Assembly: GCA_946618265.1 (NCBI GenBank)
Contig: CAMOLA010000003.1
Location: 19,694-83,693, forward strand
From: an uncultured Eggerthellaceae bacterium
GTDB taxonomy: Bacteria > Actinomycetota > Coriobacteriia > Coriobacteriales > Eggerthellaceae
DNA: 64,000 bases
Direction: 5' to 3'
This document shows, piece by piece, positions 8,701 to 17,800 of this stretch. The notes beneath the pieces were generated by a model that was not told the origin of the DNA, made no database searches, and saw only the letters and a program-made list of their open reading frames with translations. The translations under genes and the position numbers were made by a program. Each line of letters begins with the position of its first letter. Position 1 is the first letter of the stretch.

Positions 8701-9889
8701 GAACGAGATTAAAACGCCGACAGGCTATGCGGCGCTTGACGAGCCAATCACTATCACAGTGTCGACAACGCAACCGAGCAGTTATGACCTGACTGTGATA
8801 TCGGGAACCACTACTTACTATATTACGCTGAGCGGGCCGACTGGCTTCTATACAACCACTCCAGCTTCAGATTCTGCCATGGCGTGCATCACCGTCAAGA
8901 ATCGCTCCGTGCAGAATCTGAGGGTCGTAAAGGTAGGTGTCGATGGCAATACAAGAACCCCGTTAAGCGGCGTTCAATTTGAGCTGTATGATCAGGTCCG
9001 AGACAGTGAAGGAAACGTGCGTCCGGCCTATAGTCCCAAGACAGGCTATGAAAATCTTGTAACAAAGGATGACGGTCTTCTCGAGGAAATAACGATGAGC
9101 CTCGGGACGGGTACGTATTACCTGAGGGAAAAAGCTGCACCCAGTGGCTACAAGAAGCTGGCAGAAGACCTGTGCTTTACGATTGGCAAGGACGGAACCG
9201 TAAAGATTAATAATGCCGGATATACAGACTGGCTGACTAAAGATACTTCCACTCCAGGCGCCGTTTCCTATCAAATGAGCATTGAGAATATGTCCCTTGG
9301 TATTGCTCTCCGAAAGACAGACGAAATGGGAAAGGCGTTGCCCGGATCAAAGTTCGTGCTCTACAAAAAGAACGATAGGGGCGCTTTTGAAATTGCTACA
9401 GGAATTGACGGAGTTGGGGAAGATGGTCTTATAAATCTAACGGATAAAGCCGAAATGGCTTTCACCGGCATGCCCAACGGCATCTACAAGCTCACAGAGA
9501 CTTATGCTCCTTCTGGCTACATCATATTGACGAAGGATGTCTACTTCAGCATATCCAACGGAGCTGTAACGCTTACAGATGTAGAAGGTAGCCCAGAGAC
9601 ATATACCGACGTATCGCTCCTGGATAACAACACGACCATTGCGGTGAAAAATACACCCGGCGCTGAGCTCCCCATGACCGGCGGCATGGGCACCTGGCCG
9701 CTCTACCTGCTTGGCATCGGGTTCATTCTTCTCGCAGGCGGGATGCTCGTGGCGCGACGCCGCCCGCTGCTGGCCCTTTCGCGCGAGCTGGCATACACGC
9801 GTGCGCGCAACAAGCTAGGCAGGCGCGTTTACCAGCATAAGGGCTTCACGCGCATCGTTGCGACTCGCCGGAATCGCCGACCCAGGTAG
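2714..9889 (+). CDS. Giant LPXTG surface protein 1: Cys/His units, fibro-slime-like and SpaA/Cna-B domains
   Basis: This cell-wall protein has about 2391 aa. In order it shows a basic N-terminus, a membrane segment (LLAVFGCIAVLATAFALMLP, 2804-2863), three C-x(n)-H-x-H-x3-C units (to about 3090), a Ser/Asp/Glu spacer, and a conserved beta module (QSFKADLKDAKG onward, about 3320-3780) shared with the other two giants. A long variable region includes a fibro-slime/PA14-like segment with GDDDFWFYVDGELVLDLGG (about 6543-6600). A Cna-B-like domain (about 8090-8540) and three SpaA domains starting at IQIYKTD, LRVVKVG and IALRKTD (8540-9650) follow. It ends with LPMTG, a membrane helix and a 45-residue basic tail. 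The GTG at 2714 with AGAGG upstream is preferred over TTG at 2705. Adhesin or pilus-like function is inferred. The centre is AT-richer than both ends. Confidence 0.9.
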   Translation: MNKRGEHTAATQKRSARVARAHQLRVRNRRLLAVFGCIAVLATAFALMLPALSMTRGALVCDLEEHTHTKACYEQVLTCGQEEGEGADSETGEGGHVHTKECYEKQLACGKEEHTHTDVCYEQVQPEESADQGEDDSASDGTDPSADDSGGESDSQAAAEDGSELDGADDLSSEGSATDEPANSESSSSVGALEPGESADMPAQSFKADLKDAKGKVTLTVEVEAPQGAFPAGTFMKIDGVAASEIEGAVEKAVAEKTDGKITKIQAVDITFREGDAHGKEIEPARDITVKLTSKLIAETEKPLVVHVDDKGKADVVDTLTKKQLKKRDLKAEDDQLLFDADKFSTYGIVITTLEQTLTASDGNNYTVTVTAPAEAGVPADADLAVREIEGDGDEYEGEFEDLAQRAEAALDVEEGTSNVRLFDIKILNSEGQKVEIAAPVDVKIELADWGDGASSGTQVVHFADESDAGDVIAGVETDAKRQGLTLSFAASGFSVYAIVDAPEPVANVSTGWYEASSLDQIEELGEGGFYVSWNKYYLTGGLVHNVSGNSDRDGLEATSATHNSVPEDLAAKFYFIRQEGTDTFRIYTKGEGDTKNYVKMTSVSGNDTRAGLTFVTDESEATAFTIEKDGNNNRFYVSAKLPNNKPYWWNRNTNQLGGVGAFAAYNTKANNNTAIVTLSYYVTAERDPYELDGKTFGIAYNDNSATAAAMMAEEAGNQNRLAGLDMLIRPDVLSNSGNLLVAENSDIQEWTFESTGEDKYYIKTTVDGVEKYLCINGGNVRLVDSQAEASQIQATPGTGTNSGKWHFTVGSHSLNYAGSNAKNFNADNKNPATSWLNLVEKSTLTEDDFVEYTARKISASDEILSATEKDDNGDIQVDEQGKPVYKSEKTKVVIYTRVWNETTKKYEFYAVDHDGSLVRVYDSGDQINWTGNQVNSTLWEFTEYTNEDGTPTYFYELENTAYTETYLAPQSESIISGQPVGINLNGRKEGFDYTSIVAWDDDAYAYSGLKVMPDESGTLRVVTCPLDEADDFLFAVITPPVEEADPTTTVATVDNDEFGISIKMTDFNNPIVGERDSKQTEYLGKRPWDAHHAFEAETGLVSTNLTNGYPTVTANTGMNGHSLSELFDCNDEKNIRTSANHLFIQSVYNESGYFEYDSTQNFAHLNENGNFTVYNQLAAIGASTGQTRTHGQFMPYNDISPETGYAHDGQGNVITNKTDVKGNELPDTDPRKGEPLYSIPQNKADYYYGMELSAVFTQTPDGVDNWGHDIIFEFTGDDDFWFYVDGELVLDLGGVHSAVGGSVNFRTGEVNCNGVQTTLYDIFKSNYQVRGLNVADVDNLFVTKTVNDRTVHVFNDYTTHEMKMFYMERGAGASNLKMRFNLASVKPGTVELSKQLNGVDNAKNKLIQYPYQIWYQTAEYEQNADGTYVLDGNGNRVISRYNTPILLSQPASNTNLTGQVYAVYKGTKTLIPFKDSMAIGGTTYNNVFLLKAGETAVINFPENTYRYKIVECGVDTAVYEHVYINGDQSGNEIFGKPHNNTDGWDPAGGPETPPTSTTTYTGSTRSDFGITYDSTEERPRVEYTNEVPPEVMRTASFKKVLYNSAGERLSDEAAAQVKAAFTFRLSLGNEFANQENLLPADMYTYYIKGPDNTYCKWDKANKKFVSLGDDVDTFEEFKDLSEADRKAGTFTTSMYGTISKIPAGYTVEVRDLIVGTKYKIEERDAELPKGYTRRDSDGYVRTDLTGGNVVYYTENGTYGRHPEAGNTTTAEPISDTIADKTESPNIEIRNQEGWGLTAKKEWTDKDFIIHDPVYLAVYLKDGNDNPGALVDESVRRLNTNETEVYWFFPDLKIGDQTYTFDKFIVCEVALTGTLSVNESTGVVTGYNSITPIAEGGSISVSGKTYSGAERTENYTVNYKSGESTGHNENIRTDIVTNSRPGIQIYKTDWNGDHYLPGAEFTLKDSGGNDVGHASYTSDSKGLVTTAYLNEGTFTLNEIKTPTGYAALDEPITITVSTTQPSSYDLTVISGTTTYYITLSGPTGFYTTTPASDSAMACITVKNRSVQNLRVVKVGVDGNTRTPLSGVQFELYDQVRDSEGNVRPAYSPKTGYENLVTKDDGLLEEITMSLGTGTYYLREKAAPSGYKKLAEDLCFTIGKDGTVKINNAGYTDWLTKDTSTPGAVSYQMSIENMSLGIALRKTDEMGKALPGSKFVLYKKNDRGAFEIATGIDGVGEDGLINLTDKAEMAFTGMPNGIYKLTETYAPSGYIILTKDVYFSISNGAVTLTDVEGSPETYTDVSLLDNNTTIAVKNTPGAELPMTGGMGTWPLYLLGIGFILLAGGMLVARRRPLLALSRELAYTRARNKLGRRVYQHKGFTRIVATRRNRRPR

Positions 9890-9892
9890 CAA

Positions 9893-9925
9893 AATGGGTC
9901 AGGCAACCAGGTTGCCTGACCCATT
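9893..9925. repeat. Perfect 16-bp palindrome, AATGGGTCAGGCAACC arms
   Basis: Two exact 16-base arms surround one A, four bases past the stop of surface protein 1. An imperfect copy with the same arm lies at 10171-10205. Together they bracket the PIN-toxin relic. It could terminate transcription, but no T-run follows. Confidence 0.85.
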
Positions 9926-10110
9926 AGTTGACGGCATTGAATGTGAGCTTTCCTTGTTTGCGCATCTCGGCGAGCCAACCTGCGGGCGATAGGGTGGGAA
10001 CCAGGGAATTGCGGAAGCCTTTGCAATCGCGAGTAATCAGGTAATCGGCCCGAATCTTGTTTACGCAGAGCACGACGAGGCAGCCTGGGACAGTCAGAAT
10101 ATAAACATGT
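9924..10110 (-). pseudogene. Relic of a PIN-domain (VapC-type) toxin, C-terminal part only
   Basis: On the minus strand one frame stays open from about 10140 to a TAA at 9924-9926 and translates with the C-terminal signature of a PIN ribonuclease: CLVVLCVNKIRADYLITRD, then CKGFRNSLVPTLSPAGWL. In this family the motif ADYLITRD holds a metal-binding Asp, and the end usually reads like VPVLSPEEFL. No start codon, N-terminal catalytic Asp or partner antitoxin remains. The sequence between the two flanking palindromes is therefore read as a decayed toxin gene. An intact vapBC pair from a different subfamily lies at 25.7-26.4 kb. Confidence 0.65.
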
Positions 10111-10170
10111 AAACACTTATCGGTAAACAGATACAGGATTGAATATCATAATGATTGATTTATTAATCAT

Positions 10171-10205
10171 AAATGGGTCAGTCAACCTGGTTGCCTGACC
10201 CATTT
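10171..10205. repeat. Second AAATGGGTCAG palindrome
   Basis: This 35-base inverted repeat has one mismatch between arms (AAATGGGTCAGTCAACC and GGTTGCCTGACCCATTT). It is a near copy of the palindrome at 9893-9925, 246 bp away on the other side of the PIN relic. Confidence 0.8.
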
Positions 10206-10312
10206 TTAGCCGTATAGCGAAAAGACGCGCCTTTCCCTCCGATGGCCATTGCCGCGCATGTCAGAATAGGGTTCACTGTTTCCAGAGGTGTTGGCGTGGG
10301 GTCGGAGGAATC

Positions 10313-11413
10313 ATGGCAAGGGTAGGCAACCGCGTTTCGGCGTTGTTGTTGGCAGCCATCATGGCAACGATGCTCATGTCCCTGATGGGCGCGTCGGCGG
10401 CATTCGCGGATGATAAACCAATCTACGGGATAAGCCTGAATCTCGACTTGAACCAAATCAACCTCAATTCAAAGCTGACGGAAGGCGAGGTGTGCGCGCG
10501 GGCGAATGGCGCGTTGAGCCTCGATGCCCAAACGGAAGGCGTAAGTCTCGTAGGGTTTGATGGCATCGAGAAGTTCGATTGGGAAACATCTCAATGGTCT
10601 ACCATTGAAAACGACAATACCGACGTCGTGGCACCGGGTCCGATTTATTACGGCGTGTATACAGTCAAGCCTAACAGTGGATATATTTGGCCTGGAGAGA
10701 TCGCGAACGAGCACTACAGAACGCGCTTCAATCCGTCCGGGGGTTTCCGGCTGTATGTAAACGACACGCGATGCACGAAAGCGTTTTTCGCCTGCGCGAC
10801 GGATTCAACGCTGAAACTGTGGATTCCGATCGACTACAACATCTCCAACGATTCGGCTGAAATCTCCCGGAATGCGTTCACCTACAATGGCAAAGCCCAG
10901 TTTCCCCAGGTCGAATCGGTGGCGCTGGGGGCAGGGCTGGAATTACAGGCGGACTATTACGACGTCACCTATACCGACAAGAACGGAAACAAGATCACGC
11001 CCATCAATGCTGGGAAGTACTTCGTGCGCATCGCCGCGAAGGGGGCCGTGAGCGAGTACGGTCCCGAATACTACGGCGCGATCAGCAAGGAGTTCACGAT
11101 AGAGAAAGCCGCCAATACGCTATCTGCCAAAGGAAAGACCGCAAAGGTCAAGTACTCCAAGCTGAAGAAAAAGAACCGGAAGCTTTCGGTATCCAAGGTG
11201 ATCAAGTTCAAGAACAAGGGCCAAGGCCAGCTGTCATACAAGAAGAAAAAAGGCAACAAGAAGATCTCCATCAACGGCAAGACCGACAAGGTAACCGTGA
11301 AGAAGGGCCTCGAGAAAAAGACCTACAACGTGAAGGCCCTGGTACGGGCGGCTGGCAACGGCAACTACAAAGCCGCGGAGAACGTCGTCACCTTCAAGGT
11401 GAAAGTGGTGTAA
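10313..11413 (+). CDS. Exported Ig-like/MBG-like repeat protein
   Basis: This 366-aa protein has a clear signal peptide (hydrophobic ALLLAAIMATMLMSLMG followed by ASAAFA). The mature part has an unrecognised ~150-residue region, then a bacterial Ig-like module of the MBG kind (FTYNGKAQFP ... YDVTYTDKNG ... NAGKYFVRI ... SKEFTIEKA, residues ~190-265). A very Lys-rich C-terminal beta domain follows (KVKYSKLKKKNRK ... KKTYNVKALVRAAGNGNYKA). Such C-terminal modules are common in exported proteins of Coriobacteria and Clostridia. There is no LPXTG motif or second membrane segment, so it is probably secreted or held to the wall by charge. The ribosome site GGAGG lies 6 bases before the ATG at 10313. 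It sits between two giant surface genes, so a shared cell-surface role is plausible. Confidence 0.85.
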   Translation: MARVGNRVSALLLAAIMATMLMSLMGASAAFADDKPIYGISLNLDLNQINLNSKLTEGEVCARANGALSLDAQTEGVSLVGFDGIEKFDWETSQWSTIENDNTDVVAPGPIYYGVYTVKPNSGYIWPGEIANEHYRTRFNPSGGFRLYVNDTRCTKAFFACATDSTLKLWIPIDYNISNDSAEISRNAFTYNGKAQFPQVESVALGAGLELQADYYDVTYTDKNGNKITPINAGKYFVRIAAKGAVSEYGPEYYGAISKEFTIEKAANTLSAKGKTAKVKYSKLKKKNRKLSVSKVIKFKNKGQGQLSYKKKKGNKKISINGKTDKVTVKKGLEKKTYNVKALVRAAGNGNYKAAENVVTFKVKVV

Positions 11414-11429
11414 GAGGCGCGGCAAAAAG

Positions 11430-11594
11430 CTAGCCCTTTGCGACATCAGCCTCCTTGCGAAAGGGCTGTGTCCGCTGACTAATCGCCATGTTTTTCAACG
11501 TTAACGGGATGGCGCTCTGGATGGCGTCCCGTTTTTCAGCGTCTTTCTTGTCGGCAATCTTTTTGCGGAGCTCATCTAGTATTACATGCTTCAT
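11430..11594 (-). CDS. Possible small protein, 54 aa (uncertain)
   Basis: A minus-strand frame starting MKHVILDELRKKIADKKDAE and ending ADVAKG stays open to TAG at 11430. It reads as a charged helical peptide. The ribosome site is weak, no family is recognised, and the frame also extends upstream to 11630 with poorer sequence. It may be a gene remnant. The start codon lies inside a nested inverted repeat (11592-11640). Confidence 0.25.
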   Translation of the reverse strand: MKHVILDELRKKIADKKDAEKRDAIQSAIPLTLKNMAISQRTQPFRKEADVAKG

Positions 11595-11640
11595 ATGAGC
11601 TTCACAATTAGTGTTTGAGTGGGCAAACACCGCTCATATG
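11592..11640. repeat. Nested inverted repeat (operator-like dyad)
   Basis: The outer arms CATATGAGC and GCTCATATG (9 bp, exact) enclose inner arms GTGTTTG and CAAACAC (7 bp, exact). The dyad is AT-rich, unlike the GC-rich intergenic palindromes elsewhere, and lies about 230 bp before surface gene 2. It could be a regulator-binding site or a hairpin. No matching protein is known. Confidence 0.5.
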
Positions 11641-11871
11641 ACATAGGCCTGTAGATTAGTAGTATTTGTCAATGAGTAATCCATAAGTCAAACAATACCT
11701 GATAGATTAGATGGCCAAAATTCCTCAATTTGCAATCAAATCTGACGTGACAAATGAAGCAATTGGTATTGATGATAAGCTCATTAAAACAGAAAGTATC
11801 GCATTTGAACTGCTAGGTTGATGAGTGCAAATGTCGTGTTAACGGCGGCATTGATGAGAATACGGAGAAGC

Positions 11872-14800
11872 ATGAGCGAGCAAGCAACAACGAGGAGCAC
11901 GTATCTACGCGAACGATTGCTCGATCTTCGGCGAGAGCGTATGGTCGCCGTGTTCGGATGCTTCGTCGTGCTCGTGACTGCAATCGCGCTCATGTTGCCT
12001 GCGCTCAGCATGACGCGCGGCGATCTGGTGTGCAGCCTGGAGGAGCACGCGCATTCGGCCTCCTGCTACGAGAAGGTGCTCGTGTGCGGGCAGGAGGAAG
12101 GCGAGGGCGCCGATCCCGAGACGGGCGAGGGCGGCCACGTGCACACGAAGGACTGCTACGAGAAGAAGCTCGTGTGCGAGATCCCCGAGCACAAGCACTC
12201 TGATGCGTGCTACGAGCAGGTTGAGGACGAGGGCGAAGGCAGCGCCTCGGGCACGGCCAGCGACGGCTCGGCAGCCGATTCCGGCGATGGCAGCGAGGGC
12301 GCAGACGGTGCCAATGACGTGGGCGCGGACGGCGCCAACGACTCCGACGGCGGCCAGGCCGCAGGCGACGGCGAGCCGTCCGGCTCGGCGAGCTCCGTCG
12401 GCGCGGTCGAGGCCGGCTCCGGCTCCGACATGCCCGCCCAGTCCTTCAAGGCCGACCTGAAGGACGCGAAGGGCAAGGTGACGCTCACCGTCGAGGTCGA
12501 GGCCCCCGAGGGCGCGTTCCCCGCCGGCACCTTCATGAAGATCGACGGCGTCGACGCGTCTGACATCGAGGGCGCGGTCGAGAAGGCCGTCGCCAAGAAG
12601 GCCGACGGCAAGGTCACCCAGATCCAGGCCGTCGACATCGCGTTCCACAAGGGCGGCGCCGAGGGCGCCGAGATCGAGCCCGCCCGCGACATCACGGTCA
12701 AGCTCACGAGCGCGCTCATCGCCGAGGCAGAAAAGCCCTTGGTCGTGCATGTCGACGACAAGGGCAAGGCCGATGTGGTCGACACCCTGGCCAAGAAGGA
12801 GCTCAAGAAGCGCGACCTCAAAGCCGAGAATGATCAGCTTTTGTTCGACAGCGACAAGTTCAGCACGTATGGCATTGTCGTCACCACGCTCGAGAAGACA
12901 CTCGTCGCGAGCGATGGCAAGACCTACAAGGTGACGGTCGCGTGTCCGCACGAGGCCGGTATACCCGAGGACGCCGAGCTTGCCGTAAAAGAAATCATCG
13001 AAGATTCTGAGGAGCACGACGAGTATGCGGCTAAAGCGGAGTCTGCGCTTGGAATGGAGAAAGGAAGCGCTGGGTATATTCGTCTATTCGATATAAAAAT
13101 CGTGGACAAGCATGAGCAAGGGGTTAAGTATCAACCGGTAGAAGGCGCGACCGTTGATGTCAGTGTTGAGCTCGAGGACAACAAGAACGATTCTCTAAGT
13201 GTTGTGCATTTCGTTGATGGAGAAAGAGCGGGAACAGTTGTAGAAGGCGCTCGAGTTGATGGACAGGTGGTCAACTTTGAGGCAGATGGATTCAGCATTT
13301 ACGCAATTATTGGCACCGATAATAACAAGCGATTTGTCTACAATTTCTACAATGGCGAAACCCCGGTTGCAACCCAATACGTTAAGCCCATTGACAGTAC
13401 AGTAGAAGAAAACTCCTGGCTGTATGATCCGGGTATTACCTCTGAGTACGGTCAGATTTTCCTCGGTTGGCGTATTGACGACAAGGGCGAGATCATGGAT
13501 GTGGATGCCCTGAATCGTGATCTGGCCGCGCGCTTTGAAGGCGAATATGAAGATGGAACAGAGATCAATGTTTATGCCGCTTTTACTAAAGCATGGTATC
13601 TGCGCTATCTGAATCAGGATAACGAGAACAATACGACCGTTTTAAAAACCATCTCGGTAGCATCGGATGCTCCGGAAGCGCAGAGGATCTTTACCATCGA
13701 TTACGAGGTCGATCTCAGCGACAGCGAGCTCTTTGAGGGGTGGATTGCGCTTAATGGCAACGTTTTTCAGATAGGCGAAAAAATCTTGTTGGGCGAAGTT
13801 CCTGACGGAAAGACGCTTATGAGAGATAGTGCCGGACGTCAATATTATCTGGCTGATCCCGATGCTGAGGATGTAGAGCAAGATGGCATTTATCCCAACC
13901 GAATCTATACAAATACGGAGGGCCACCAGGACCTTTATCTGAAAGTGCAAAACCGCTATTGGTTGGTGTTTGTCGATAATGACACCGTGACGAACGATGC
14001 TGGCGAGGAAGTTTCCGGTGGTGCCACTTACGTACCGCCTCAGCGTATCTTCAATGATGGCGAGGGTGGTGCGGAAGATACCCTCACGGCGAAACCGACG
14101 GATCCTACCTGGCGTGGTTATGAGTTTGTTGGTTGGAATGAGTCTTCGGACGGCTCTGGAAATTGGTGGCTTAAGTATGAGACGGAAGAGGTCACCGATG
14201 AGGTAAGCGGAATTACTTACGAACGCGTCAAGGACAGCTTAGAGGTAGAGAGCCAGTTTGGTACGACGCTGAATCGCGATGTTACGCTCTATGCAATCTG
14301 GACTCCATCTGTGACGGAATACCACGTCATGTACTGGCAGCAGGCAGTCACGGACACGCCGGGGTTGACAAGCGATCAGAAACACTACGATTATGTGAGC
14401 AGCGCGACCCGCTATGCTTTAACTGGTGAAGAAGTTTCGACAACCAACGCCGATCGTAATATGGGCGGTACGACGAATTCGACATTTGGATACTACTTTA
14501 CTTATAACGGGGATAATTCTGATACATCCAAACATGCTGCGGCAGACGGCACGACGACGTTGAATGTTTATTATGATCGTCGGACTATAACAATCAACTT
14601 TACTTCGAATAATGGCAATTTCGACGCCACCTCTACGACTAATACTGGCGAAGCGGATGGCGAGACAGTGACGCTCTATCCTGACGGTAATGGCGGGTAT
14701 TATTACATTAAGGATACAAGCGAGGATATTACGGTTTATCCGACGCGATATTCTGTAAGCAATAACGATAATGACAATGACCCTCAGAAGTATCGTTTTA

Positions 14801-17800
14801 ACAATGGGCAAATGCAGGCTGTATACTATAGAAATAGGAATTGGTATACATCTTCTAGCGGCAATTCCGGATGGATTTATAACTCGAATTTTACCCGCTA
14901 TATTCAAGCCAATAATGGAACAATTGGCGTTTATAATAACCAGCTCGTTACGCTTGATGCCAACGGTGCTTATACCTATACAGTAACTGGTACAGAGAAC
15001 GTACCATATACCGGAGAGGTTACAACAAATACGACAACAGAGTCTGTAAACAGCTATACCCTTACCGGTCTTTACGGAGCGCCTCTCATTGATTGGCCAT
15101 CTCCTGGTACTAATTATGCTTGGAGAAGTGGCAGTACTAATGGGTCTTTTTATTTGGGAAAACTGACTTCTTTTATTCTTCCAGGAAGTGTTAATACTGG
15201 TGGAAACCAGGTGACGTGGAATCTTTATCGCGGTACCTATGATTCTAGCATGACAATCCACACGAGGCAGATGGATGTTAACGGTCAGTATCCAGACGAA
15301 GATTATGACACTTCACCCATTTCTTCTAGTTCTACTGGGATTACTTTAAACCGAGCTAAGTATGAGGGATTTGATTTTGACCGTTATGTTTGGGGAAGTA
15401 ATTCAGGGACTATTCCTGATGGTGCATCTTCATTGTATGCTCCTCGCCCAGATAATGGATACTATTACGTGACTGCAGATATGTACGCCTATTACGCCCG
15501 TCATCAGGCGCAGATTCACTACATTTCAACTAACGATGGCACCGTGACATCGGACTCTGACTTGATTTACTACCAAGCTGGCCTTAGCGACTACGGTCCG
15601 GGTGGCTCAAAATACTATGAACCGACCAACGCTAAGGAAGGTTACGTCTTCACTGGTTGGTATCTGGACGAGGCATGTACGATTCCTTTCGACTTTTCGA
15701 AAGAGACGATGACCGACACCGGTATTACGCTCTATGCTGGCTGGAGCTATGAGCGCGTCCGCGTGGTATTGGTGCCTACGCCAAATAACTACGATAATGA
15801 TTCGGTTTACTTCGCCAACAACCAGGCGCTGACATTCCGCATGGATTATAACGAGGCTGTCAGCGACGCCAATATTAACTCATCCGTTGCGAAGCGTTTG
15901 GGCTATAAGCTGATTGGTTGGTATACCGACCCCAGCTTCGACAATGAAACCGAGTGGACATTCTCCACTCAGGTCAATAAGTATGTCACTGACGGGAATG
16001 GAAATCAGGTAGTCGATATGGACTACCGGCACAGTGATTACTGGAACCAGTACGGCGACAACGACGGCAAGCATGATGATGTAGTCGGCATATTATTCCT
16101 CTATGCAAAGTGGGAACTGGACATTGACGAGAATGCGCTCTATGTGGAGTACGAGGTTCCGGATGATTATCTAGTACACAATAGTCTTGGCGATCTGCAG
16201 ACGACCGTTCCGGTCGATACATTGAAATATCTTGTCCTTACGGACGAATACGACAGTCGCGCGATCCACATCGCGGAAGCACCTACAGGCTACGCACCTG
16301 GCTACAATTTCACCAAGTGGGTAGTTTTGAACGCAGATGGATCAGAATCGGCTGAGCGTTACAGCCCGGGTGATACCTGGGAGCTGACAGGTTCCAACTA
16401 CGAGCAGTTTGTAACAACCAAAACGTTTACCGATCAAAATGGCGATCCGATTTTGGACGATGAGGGCAACCCCGTTACGATTCAGGTTCTCCGAATCAGG
16501 GCTGATTTCGATATCCAGGTCGACAAGTCAACCGCTGTAACCTATGATCCGAACGGCGGTGTCGGTCGCCAGATAACAGAAACTTATTTTATCAATGAAG
16601 ATTTTGACATGCGCGATGTCAGCACGTATTCCCGCGAAGGCTATGCCCTTGTTGGCTGGGCATTTGACGAAGACGCTGATTGGCGCAAATTTGTTGATAG
16701 CGCAGGCGAGGCGCTTCCCTCAACTGTTCCCGATGTACTGAACGATGATGGAACTCAGCTTATTGGATTTACGTTAGGAGCACACGTAGCCGCAGATAAT
16801 CTCAATTCTTCTGATACGTATCAAACGGTGGCCAATACTGACGAAAACTTGGTTTATGCAGTATGGAAACCAAAAACTTATACCGTTACAGTGGTGAAGC
16901 GGACTGAGAGCGAGGATTACCAGAATGAGGTGTTTGACTTCGGAGCAGTTATGACGCCGGTATCTGGGGAGAGTTCGCAAACGGAATTCAAGCTTGTTGG
17001 TAATGAGATCGGCGCGACGGTTGACGGTGTCACGTACTCAAGCTCAGAGACGTTCGAGGGCGTTCCATATGGCACGGTTTTCAGTGTTACAGAAAATGCG
17101 CCGGGTTATATGCCTACAGTAACTTATAGCTGCGAAGGTGCAGATGACGATGCGAAGAATGTGTCTAATGAGTCATCTTTGAATGGAGCTTCACTAACGG
17201 TCTATGGCAATATGACGGTAATCTTCACGAATAGGCCTAGTACGGTAGGTCTTGAAATCGTCAAGATTGACCAAGAGGGCGTTCCGCTCGTCGGGGCTTC
17301 TTTCAGTTTGGTTGGTGGAGACGTTAATGAAACAAACCTTATTTCAGCCAAAGCAGATGCAGAAAAGGCGACTCCGGCGATTGTTTACGTTAATCATGAA
17401 CTTCCGATTGGCGCCTATACATTGACGGAGACAAATCCGCCAAACGGCTATTTACCGATGGAATTTCCGTGCCGAATTACCGTAACGCAAGATTCTGAGA
17501 CGGGCCAGATGGTTGTGAAGGCGGTTTTTGACGACGGGTCTGCAGAGGGGACTGAAGTTGCTCCTGAGTACCTGATATATGACAACGAGAGCGAGAGGTG
17601 GACTCTTAAGATCATGAATAACGCCGGCGTCGAGCTGCCCCATACCGGCGGCATGGGCACGCTGCCGCTCACGCTGCTCGGCATCATGCTCATCGTGGGT
17701 GCGGCGGGGTTCCTCGTGGCGCGGCGTCACCCGCTGACGGCGCTCTCGCGCGAGTGGGCCTACTACAACGCGCGCCGCGTCATGGGCAGGCGCGTCCACG

